Shown: positions 25,801 to 37,800 of the stretch, piece by piece | Layout of the letters: each line of letters opens with the position of its first letter | How positions within the stretch are numbered: position 1 is the first letter of the stretch | NCBI GenBank assembly: GCA_933228895.1 | Contig: OW121852.1 | Location: 55,718,872-55,782,871, forward strand | Direction: 5' to 3' | DNA length: 64,000 nt | Source: Platycnemis pennipes | Lineage: Eukaryota > Arthropoda > Insecta > Odonata > Platycnemididae | Notes under the pieces: generated by a model | The model's database searches: none | What the model saw: the letters and a program-made list of their open reading frames with translations, nothing else | What the model was told of the DNA's origin: nothing | Translations under genes and position numbers: made by a program

Positions 25801-28800
25801 GCTCCTTTCACACGGTAGCGCAAACCCGACCGCCGTGTACGGCGCACAGTGGTGCAGGATCCCTAATACTTGGTATTTATGAGTCTAGAAAAACTTTCTA
25901 TATTGGGTTTTTGTGTATTCACGTTGGATGCACCGATTGATGAATTCAAAACCATCTTAAGTAAGGACATCGCTGTTGCTACTCCTCTAGTAGATAAGAT
26001 AAAATGTTGCACTGGTAACAAGTGCATCATTTGAGCAGGCACAGCCTCACCTTTAATTCTCTCTAATGTAACGTGTATTGCCCCTATTCTTGTTCTGAAA
26101 AATGGGTTTTGTAACTGAAGGTGGGTACTATTTAACTGTTTATTAATATGTTGCAAATATCATTTGCAAAATTATTTTTGTTACATAATTTATTGTTCAA
26201 AAATAAAGAAATTTTTTTTGAAAATTCACTTTTATATTTTTGCAAAATAATTAATTTGTGAAAATATTAGCATCGAATTCATGTTCAGAGATCGTGAAAA
26301 CCTTTGTGCTATAATTTTTAATGAAACTAGAATTTTAAGTTTGTGTAAATCCAAGTACTTGATAAAAATATTTCTAATACTTTTGTGAAAAAAGTAATTA
26401 GCGAAAATATGAACATCAAATTAGCATTCAGCGACTGAGGAAATGTATATTTGTTCACATTAAGCGTGATGTTTTAAATAAGAGTTAATTTAAGTAAAAA
26501 AATTGCAAAACGCTTTGCAAAAAAATTAGTTTATAAAAGTTTTGAATCTAAATTCATATTTTAGCGACCACAAAATCCTATATAGGCCAAATATCATATA
26601 AATTGAACATTTTTAAATCCAAAATACCAATTATTAGGGATCCTGCACCGCTGTGTGGTGTGCCGTCGTGCATTCTTCAAAAACAGCCGTTAATGTCCCG
26701 GTACAGTCCATTTCGAGTATACAGCGTTTTAATTTCTAGTATTTTAATCATGAATGAAGGCCAATTCCAAGTGAAAAATTGGACGGGACTGGGCATTGAA
26801 CTATTGACCGTCACGATGACACATTAAGAAGTTAGCCATTCTGGTCTGGAATTTTAAAATTTTTGTCTTGAAAAGTCTTGAAAAAGTCTTGAATTTCTTT
26901 TTCATATAGTAGTAGACACCATGGAGATCCAATGTGGCCACTCTTAGCATTTTATACTTAGTTCATGTAATGGCTCTTCTAACCTTAGCCTAAAGTTTGG
27001 TGTAGTAAATAATATCATAGTCATATCTATTATCAACTTGCTGTGTGCGGAAATACCTTTTCATAGTTAGTACACTTTAATAATTGCAGTAACTAAATTA
27101 GTATTTAATTTGATCAAATGCAATTTTTTATTGCAAGGCTGATACTCTTGATACAGTAGAAACTCAAAATTACGAATTCAACAGGACTGGAAAATGGACA
27201 ATTCGTAATATGAAATATCGTATGAATGGGTATTCTTCATTAACATAACGGGAAAATAGCTTCCTCCTAAAACATAATCATTCTCACAGTGCACATGCAT
27301 GATTTGCGATGTTAAAGTTCTGTATCTATAAATGTCTATTTGTGCCAATAGGGTTCATAAAGTTAAACACACCTAACTTGTTTCCTTTCTCTAATGAGTC
27401 GGAGAAGCAATCAAGCTTTGCAAAATTTTCATGCAGTTTGGACTAGGTGTATCACTATGGACTAGGATCTACATTGTATTATAGAATTTTATTTTCGGAA
27501 TCCGCCGTCAGTAGAGATTAGTCTGGATGTTAAAAATAGACATTTACTTCTAACATCTATGCAGTTATGATGATGGCAGCTTGCCCAACCGCACTTTAGT
27601 TGCCCTCTATTGCCCAATCATAGCTAAAAAAAGGATGGAACTAAGCCCGCTTCCCGAAAAAAATCATTCACAGTTATTATTTGCGGCATCTTCCGTAACC
27701 TCAGCTGAATTAATGGTCTTGGGAGGTAATATTGTTTTTTACTATTGTGACCTTGATGACAAATGGGGTGTGATTCAGCATATTTTCCACATCGTCTCCC
27801 TTAGGATTATATGATGACACGGAGTTTGGGTTTACGGTGCATGGGGGGGAGAAGGAAGGTCCCAGTTGTGGGCGTATCTTTATGTCTTTCTGAGCTTAAA
27901 GGGGGGGAGTGGAATAGTGGGGAGGGTTTGGGGGAAATAGCATCGCGGAACGTATGCAGCATTCCTTCCCATTCTTTCTACTTCTATGTATCCCTGGGGG
28001 GTGCAGGCAGGTGGTTGATTGAAACTGCTTCAGGTGCTGAGTGGAATGGAGAGAGTCAGGGATGCGGTGTCCTTTGCTTATGGGTGGGTTTTCAAGGGAT
28101 GTCGTGGGTTGGGGTGTGGGGGGGGAAGGGGAAATCCTGGCATATGTGGGAGATGAGTGTACTATTATTCATGCATTTCACTTTAGATGCACCATAATCA
28201 ACATCAAATTTGTTTTTTTTTAGATGTCTATGCTGGAAAAAATAGTTTTGCTGAAACAGTTTTTTGCCGACGTTCGTAAAAACAAATCTTTTGTTCCTGG
28301 GGACCGGGCTGAAGTTCATAATTTCAAAACTTTCAGATTTTGAAACTTAGTATTTCGAATATTGCTATGTATTTACTATAGGCTTTTCGTCAGGACGGGC
28401 TGTTTTACTTCGTGTAATCGAAGCTTCATAATTTCGTGCTTCGTATTGTCGAGAGTATTGTATTTATTTATGCTTTACTTCTTTTTTTTTGTATTTTAAC
28501 CTTGACTGTGATTTCAGTGATGCAGATTTCTTTTCCTCATTGGTAGTTGATGCTGCCATGGCTGTAAAAATTAGTGATGGGCGTGGGGGTTCACTTTACC
28601 CTATAAAATCAGTGAATGTCCTTAAGGCTCATGGGCGTTCAGCTAGGGAAAGTGCTTTGGTTCCTGGTTATGCATTAAATTGTACAGTTGCTTCTCAGGT
28701 AAGAATTATGTGTAAGCTACTGGTTGGCATAAATTGTGATGAAAGAGTAAGAGTACTCATTTATAGAAGCTATTCAACAGGAAATTCTTGTTAGTTTTGT

Positions 28801-31800
28801 ATTTTTAATGCTTACATTGTTTCTTATTTCACAGGCTATGCCGAAAAGAATTGCTAATGCCAAAATAGCTTGTTTGGATTTTTCTCTACAGAAGGTCAAG
28901 ATGAAATTAGGTGTTCAGGTATGGGAATGGGCTAGGCATTGCCTTTTTAAGTGTTTTTTGATTACTTTTCTTTTGTTGCGTTCATTCATTGTGTAATTGT
29001 ATTAACTATATTTATCAACTTGGTGATTTTGGGCCATAGACATTGCTTTTATTTTATATTGAAGTTAATGCACAACAGCTCATAAATCTTATTTGGAAAC
29101 TAATTTTGGTGATTTTTTTAGGTCTTGGTGACTGAGCCGGAAAAGTTGGAAGCTATTCGTCAAAGAGAAAGCGATATTACTAAGGAAAGGATACAGAAAA
29201 TTCTGTCTGCTGGGACCAATGTCATTCTTTGCACCGGTGGAATAGATGATCTGTGCCTAAAGGTATTTATTCATGGACTGAAAATATAATGATTGTATAT
29301 AAATAGAGAGCATGTAAGATATCACATCTTTTTTCACCCAATTATATTTTCTCTGAACTTAGTGTATGTTGTAGAAAATGTGTAATATTCTCGTATTCTA
29401 ATTTGAAGAGACTTTTCTTTGGAACTTTTTGGACTGTGGTAAAAGTATATAAATTGTTAACCTTTCATAGTTGAAGGTTGAAAATTGGTTATCCTGATAT
29501 TTGTAATATTTGGTACTCTAGATAATGATTGTTCTCTAACGTGGGAGACTAGCTAATATTCATCGGAAAGTCCATTGGTCATTTTTTGTGGAATATGGAT
29601 GATTTCCCATGCAGCTTATTTAGTTATGTTTAACCATTAACAAGGTGGGGGTCATGGTGCTCTTTAATTGGTAAGTAAATTTTAGGCCCATTGGTTTGTG
29701 ATCAAAACTGAATGGTCACCTGATTAGTGTTTCATTTTCAATGGTGATCCACAGCTCTATTAGTGATATTTTCTTACCTGTGTGCGACCATGTAGTGAAA
29801 AATTATATGCTGGGTTGAACGTGTTTAGATATTGTTTAAAGGCTTTTTTGCAGTCATTGAAAATGCTTGGGCTGCAGTGAGAGAACTTGCGTAAGCATTA
29901 TTGCACTGTGTAAAGCTACAATTGTGAGGAAACTAGCACAACTGCATGAGCACCTGCAAGCAAATAATTAACCCTTTTACTGCTGAACGAAATTTTGGTA
30001 TTTTTTCTAAAAATACGGGGCCGTTTTGAGAAGTGGCTCAACAGCGAAGGTCTGAGGATGTGCTGACACAAAAAAATGCCAACACATGAGTCAGCACTAA
30101 CATTGATGTGATTCAGGAAGCCTACACACGGCAGGTAACAAAGACCTTGAGAAACATACCAAAAAAACGTAGCCAAAAAATCGGTCCTTTGTAGTTTTTG
30201 CTCAAGTTAAATGGGCCGACAGTTCGGCCCATCCGCAGTTAAAGGGTTTAAGTAAATGTTCTAATCTGATATGTGCAATCATTACATCTTTTCTCGCTAG
30301 GTGGCACAGGTGTAGGGACAACGAAGTGGCACCGTAGTTTGCAGTGATAAATTAGGTTGTTGGCTATTGAGATGGTTGTTTTTGTTTTCAGTGGTGCATT
30401 TTTCATCTTTCAGTGGTGCATTTTTCATCTTTCAGTGGTGCATTGCTATTTATTATCTTGAGCTGGGTGTTCTCTTCTTACCAGCTCCACATTGCCTACT
30501 GATGAATAGGTACACTTTTAACGGAGACAGCGTGCATACCTCTCAGGATTATCCTCTCTTCGAGGTCACCAACCCAAATTTGGTGTCGTACGGCTACAAC
30601 ATCCCTGCCCCCATCACTGCGGTTGGGGGTACGGCGAAGGGTCATTTTATGGCACCGCTGAACATTTTAGGAGAGTCTGGGGGGTTACGATTTCGATGCA
30701 TAATTATTATTAGTTTTCTACCGGTGAAGGTAGGTCTAAATAGACGTTTAATTCTTCCCACCTCGTAAACTTCACACGATTCTCTCTTCAGCCCCTCATA
30801 CCTCCTGCCACCCATCATTTTATCCAAGCTACCCATTCTTCTCCTCCCTCTTCCCCTCCCTCTTCCCCACTTACCCTTAGTCTCCCCTCAATCATGTCTT
30901 TCAAAACACCATCCCCTTCTATTACCTTTTCTATCCACACCTTCTTCTAATTTCATCTATCAAATTTATTTCCTCTCCTACCAATTCTAGCAATTCGTCA
31001 TTCGTCCTTCTTTCAACCCACTTTACTTTCCCCATTCTTCTCCACACCCACATCTCAAAAGCCCTAAGTCTATTTTCATTTTCTTTTCGTAAAGCCCACG
31101 TTTCCGCCCCATATAGTACAACGCTCCATATTAACCTTTTCACTAGTCTTTTTTTCTACTTCCCTACTCGAAGCCCCTCTCATTAGTTCACGACTACGAG
31201 TAAAAGCTTCTTTTGCCAATTCAGTTCTCCTTCTCACTTAAATGCTGCTATACCCTTTTTCCTCCAACACACTACCTAGATAGATAAATTGCTACACCTG
31301 CTCTAGCTTCTGACCCCCTACTTTTATAGTTAGACTCTCCTTTTTTGTTCTTGAAAAATGCATTACTTTTGTTTTCTTCTGATTTATCTTCATGTCTTAT
31401 ATTTCGCACTGTCCCTGCAATGCATCCAGTATGTTCTGCAAGCAAGATTGTAGGTGTCTTCATGTGAACAAATTGATAATACATATGTTAAAAATGTTAT
31501 TAAAATCCCAAAAAAGTGGCCCAAAGAACTAATTAAATTTTTATCGTTTAATGTGCTAATAAAAGAAAATCTTGCTGTTGCAGTGTGTAATAATGATAGA
31601 TTTCTATGTAAATGATAGATGTCGTTGTCTTAATTATATATATTTGTTTAGTACATTATGTTCATATCTAATGTGATGTTCTTATTTCTTCAGTATTTTG
31701 TTGAGGCTGGTGCGATGGCTGTTCGTAGGTGCAAGAAAGTTGATTTGAAGAGAATTGCAAAGGCCACTGGTGCTTCATACATTACTTCACTCTCTAACAT

Positions 31801-34800
31801 GGAAGGTAGGATAAAATTTTGGGTCTTGGGAACTTGGGTGGAGTTAAATTGTGTATATCGTGTATATTTATAATTATGAAGCATCCATTTACTATTTATT
31901 CCAATTCCTGATATATTTTGTCATACTGTGAATTTGTTTCACTCAAGTCATTTTATCGCAATATCTTTGTTTTCTTTGCTGTTAACTGGCAGATGGTAAT
32001 TACCTTTATTAATTGATATTATAATTATTAGTTAATCAAGTCAATTCATTGTTAGGTCATGCCATGATTGAAGTTATGGAGAGAGGAATGGATTGTTGAT
32101 TTAGTTATTATTTATTATGTTACCACTAGTTTGAGAGTACAGAGGTGCCTTGCAATTCGACAAGTAGATTTCAGGCACAAAACTTCCATGCATCAGTTTG
32201 TGGCATTGTTTGGTGTCATTTGGTGTATGTTATTTTTATTGCTGTTCCATTGAATTCTTTATCATCTGAGAGAATGGGGTAGATCTGACAGAGTGAATTT
32301 ATGTATTTTTCATTGACTTATATGGGAAACTGTCTTGAAATTTTAGGGTCTTACAATTTGGTATCCCTTTGGTGACACATTATGTTGAATTGTGAGACAA
32401 TTGTGTAGGTTGCTATTTACACAATACAGTGGACTCTTGTTAGGACGTTCCTTAATAGCACGTTTACCTTGTTTCCTCACAAAAATATTTAAATATGAAA
32501 AATGGTAAAAAAAATGTTTAGAAAAAATTAAAGAGCACCCAAAAGCCTTGCATTTCATTGCGATATTGGTTTGAATTGCAAGTGATGAGTGGACATCAAA
32601 ACTACACGAGCACCAATACTTTGTGACAGTAAAAGTGAGACATGTGCTTAGAATTGGCCATGGGAAAGCCTGAGGTGTAAAGAAATCAAGTTAAAAGAAG
32701 AAGAAAATGAGAAGAAAAATGCAAAATTCATCTAAATTAAACATGTGGATTATTTAATTCGATCTTAAAAATGAAACCAACCTTTATGTTGATCACTGAG
32801 CGAGTGATAGTGATAATTAAACCTGTAATGAGTATGGGGTTAGGCACAATAGTACCAGTGGAAAAAATTCAACTCCTGGTGATCCTACTGTACAAAACAT
32901 ATTGATAATGGTATAAAAACAAACTTTGAATTGTTTTCTTAGATTTTGTTGCGCCCTGAACATGGTAACCTCTAAGCATCACCATGGGTAAAGATTTGGT
33001 CTCCACGTGATTATAAGAATGCTAGGAATATTACAACATGTTCATTCCATAATGGAAAAAGGGCGTCCACAATAACCAGTTAGCTGTGTCATTGCAAATC
33101 AGAACTTTATTATACAAATGAGAAATTTTATTTTGATTGTTTGAAAGTGAACTCTAGTTAAAATCCCTATGACCTTCATTGCCATTATTCTAAAGGTTGG
33201 CAAGTATTTGCTCATGTTCATTGCAAACAATGTTGGTTACATTCAGTACATTGAGAAAATGACTACAATATTTTAGGTCAGCAATATTTTTTCGATTGAA
33301 TTGTGAATTGAAGGGGTCTTCCTGCTGTTACAGTAGTCTTTATTTTATGCATAAAATGGTTTCAGCTTGGTAAATAATCCTCAATCTGATGCTGGTCATC
33401 CATTGCACACTAATACTACATGTTGACACTCATTTTATCTGTGATAAATGCCATTTGTATCTCATTCTGTGTTAGTTTTGGCAATTTATTTGCTATTATA
33501 TTGGCTTAAAATAATATCTGTGGTTGAAACTGTGTCCACATTGGTTATTGGTTGGGTTTAAACTTCTTAATTAAATGGGAAACTACTTCTTTTCTTTAAA
33601 CTAAGAACTCAACTTTACTTGTATGACTTTTCTTCTTACACATCGTGACACACACTCAAAACATAAAACTACAATACAACCATACATACATAGCTACGTT
33701 GCCAATAATGCATACAATGTTACTAAAATAAATATTAGAATCTTAATTGACTCCCCAATACTCCTCCTCAATTATGGTTCTGATACATACTTAAAGTAAA
33801 CCTAACAAATTAATAAAATGTATGGCTTTAAATCCAGTTAATGCTTTCATGAACAAGTCTGCAACATTGTCTGAAGTGTTAGCATACACAAAAATTATTT
33901 CTTCATTTGCAATACATTGCTCTACAAAACAATATTTTATATCAATATGCTTTGAATGTTCAGAATCAAGTCCGTTTTCTGCTAAACTCACGGTGCACTG
34001 TTTATCACAATAAATCACAGTTGGCTTTTCAACTAGATTTGAAAGTTTTAACTCTTCTAGAATCATTCTTAGCCATAATACCTCTTTGACAACTTCACTC
34101 ATAGCATAATACTCTGCCACTGCTGTAGACAGAGTTGTAATGTTGTTGTTTCTTACTGTGCCAAGAAATAGCTCCTCATGCCATCTTGACAACATACCCT
34201 GACCTTGAGAATCTTTCACCTTTAACATCATTGTAACTTGCATCACAAAAGATTTCCATCATTGGTTTCTCTCTTTGATATGTCAAATGCAAATCAGCAG
34301 TACCCTTCAAGTAACTTATCATATGAGTTACATCGTTCCAGTTTTTAATCTTTGAATCATTATTAAATTGACCAACAACACTACAAGCAAAACATATATC
34401 AGGTCTAGTACATGTAGAAATGTACAACAACTTTCCAACAGTGCTTTGATACCTATCCCTATCACAAGGTAAATTACCTGCCTCAGTCTTGTCATCATTA
34501 CTAACTAACAAAGGTGCTGATCTTTCATTAGCATTCTCATATTTGAACAATACTATCAAGTCTTGAATGGCTTTACTTTGATCCAACTCAATTTTATTGT
34601 TACCTTGAGTGATTTTCATTCCAAGAAAATTTGACATCAAACCTAAGTCTCTCACATATAGTTTAGAAATTAATCTCTCTTTAAACATTGCAACACATTT
34701 CTTTAGACCCATTACACCAATGTCATCTGCATAAACAAATACTATCAGTTCACCACTACGATCAACATACACACATCCTTCTTTCATGATTTTGGAAAGG

Positions 34801-37800
34801 CCTAACTCAACAAGAATTTTGTCTATCATCTTGTGCCATTCCCTAGCACTCTGCCTTAATCCATAGAGAGTTTTAGTAGGTTTCCACACTTTGTCTCCAC
34901 ATTCTGATTTAAAACACTTTGGCTGTTCTACGTACATAGTTTCTTCCAAAGGGCTATTTAGATAAGTGGCAAGAACATCTAAATGGTGAATTTCCCATCC
35001 TTTCAACACTGCTACTGCACGTAACAATCGTACTGTTTTCTTTTTTACTACAGGAGAAAACGTTTTGTCAAAATTTACTCCCTTTACTTGAGCAAAGCCT
35101 CTAGCAGCAATTCTAGCTTTAAAGCATTTAATTTTTCCTTATTGATCCTGTTTTATTTTGAACACCCACTTCATACCAAGCACAGTTTCATTCTTTAGCC
35201 TGTCAACTACAATAAATACCTTCTTACACTCTAACTGATTCATTTCCTCTTCCATTGCTTTCATCCACTCAGCAGAATATGCATCCTTTAAAGCATCAGT
35301 TACATATACAGGTTCATGTAACTCCATACAATTACACTTTTCAATGAACATAGCAATTTGACAGTCACTACATATTTTACACACATGTGGCTTATGCAAC
35401 CTAGCTTTCCTCCTGAGCCCAACACTCTTTTGTTCAACATATACATTTTCATTACAATTAGCACTGAGGTCCAAGAGCCGCATTTCTGATTCTACAAAAA
35501 CTTCTGGCTCTAGTAAATTTTCTTGAAGTCTTTCGATACTTACAGAATCTGAACGGTTACTAGTAAATACATCATTTCCAAAAAAAATTTTCGTCAGTAA
35601 CTATTTCACCTTCAATTTCAGTCTTTCTACATTAATATTGGGCATGAATTCACTTGACGGTTTTGTCAAATTTTCTGCATATGGAAAACAATTCGCTTTA
35701 AATTCAACATTATGAGCAGTGGTAAATTTCCTTAGTGATGGAATCCATACTTTGAATCCCTTTACTCCCCTTTCAATTCCCACAAATACACATTCAATTG
35801 CTCTTGGACTGAATTTGTTTGTGCCCTCTACATTGTACCCCTACCCTTTTTCAATCCTTCGGGTACCTACCTTTGCTTTCTTTTCTTTCTTCCGGCTAGC
35901 TCGTAGGTTCCACACACACCCTTATACAATTAAATAATCCACACTTTGTATACGTTAATACCGTTAATTGGATATTAGGGTCAAGAAATCATACAAGGAA
36001 ACAGTTATAATTTCATGCACATCATTCCTGTATTGCTATTTGTTTAACGTTAATTGGCCCAATTTACAATTTCATGTTAAATATACTTTAATCAATGATT
36101 TTGATTCAATACTTATTGTTAACACTATAGTGGGCTTTTCCTTCAACTAGTTACTCCAACGTCTACAGACTTATCGTGACCGCCGGTTCTTGCGATTTCT
36201 GTCTCCCGCCGATGCCTGCCTTATCACGGGCCCGGGACTGCCTCGCTGACGCGTGCACCTTATCCTCCTTTTTCTTTTTCTGTTATCTCCCTCTGGGTCC
36301 TCGTTTTCTTCCTATCCTTTCCTATTTCTCACTTTCACTTCCTTCTTTTCTCAACACGTAACTACCGACTTTGTTTTCTGATTGTTGCCTTCTTACTTTT
36401 TTTTTTGTTTTAACCCATTGTTACGCCGCGCGTGATGCCAACTCCCCGTGCTTATCTAATCATTCATCATTATTTTCGCCGCGGGTGCTACCAACCCGTG
36501 GCGCTTAACCCGTCGGTTTACAACATACATTGCACTGTTACATCCAAAAGGCCTTAGCAACTCATAATCATTAGCAGTTAAATCTCTACCTTCCCACAAC
36601 AACAAAGGAATTTGGAAATTAATTGACCTGGATGGACACAAATTTCTAACACAACACATATAATTCATAGCTTCAGCCCAAAATGTTATAGGCAAACCAG
36701 ATAGAACCAATATGCACCTAACACCATTTTCTAACGTCAAATTTACCCTCTCTGCAACACCATTTTGCTGGGGTGAATACTTTACCGTTTTTCTTTTTGG
36801 CAATACCATTCTCTCTCAAGAAATAATCGAATACTTTGCTCACATACTCTCCTCCACCATCAGTCTGCTAAGCCATAATTCTCCTTCAATATTTGTTATT
36901 TTCTACCAATGCCTTGTATTCTTTAAAACATTGAAAAACCTCTGATTTCCTTTTTATAAAATACGTTATAAGGTATCGAGAAAAATCATCAACAAATGTA
37001 ACAGCATATTGAGAACCACCCACGGATTTCACACATTTTCCCATCACATCGCTGTGTACTAGCTCTAATGGTTTAGTAGTTTCTCTCTCTGACTTCTTTG
37101 GAAAACCTTTCTTATTAGCTTTACCAACAAAATAAACATCACACTTTTCATTCACTTTACCTTCTACCTTAATTGCTGGTGTCTTCTTAATTCCTTCTCC
37201 CTGCCAATGACCCAAACGATTGTGCCAGTTTACTACACTTCTCAGAGCTGTTGCATTAACACCAATACTCTTACCCTTCTCCAGAGAACAACTTTCTGGA
37301 CACCATTCCCCTATCTTTTCTACTTCTTTCGTTTTCGTTGCCATTGCACTTGCACTTTCATTGTTCTCCTCTTCATTTCTCATTACTAAATCTAATATAT
37401 AAAGTCCTCCCCTCTCTTGAGCTGAGAATATAATCTCCCCATCTTGTATTCCATCACAGCCACCTCCCCGGAATGCTACAAATATTTTCTTCTTCGCTAA
37501 CTTAGAGACTGACAGCAAATTAAAATTGAACTCAGGAACATATAGCATCGCTTGCAAACTCAGTGTTCCCTCCACAATTGTCAGTTACGTCAAACACTGT
37601 GGTGCCAATACCTCTTACAGGAACACTACTCTTGCCCATCGACACATAACCACAAGTCGGCTTCAATGATATAAACTTAGACTCGTCATTACAGATGTAG
37701 TCTGTAGAAGCACAGTCCACAATTAACTCATTTTTTCCTGCCTTTGATGCTAGAATTACAGCTGATACTGCAGACACTGTTTTTCTCGTTGTATTTCCAT

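Larger units (their letters stand above)
24476..26926. mobile_element. hAT-like element with nested insertions
   Basis: The left end reads CAGGGTGTCTACCAGTCGGG, followed by repeated GGGAAAA/GGGAATC words. The right end, reverse-complemented, reads CATGGTGTCTACTACTATAT followed by AAAGTCTTGAA words. GTGTCTAC termini with GGAAAA-rich subterminal repeats are typical of hAT MITEs. The hexamer GAGATC occurs on both flanks, possibly part of an 8-bp duplication. It lies in CCT1 intron five. A fold-back (25267-25469) and another element (25847-26653) are nested in it. No hAT transposase is visible. Confidence 0.55.

Noticed and set aside
25442..25882. A 146-codon + strand frame downstream of the hairpin
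   Set aside because: It starts inside the right hairpin arm and ends inside the nested hAT-like MITE; no recognisable motif.
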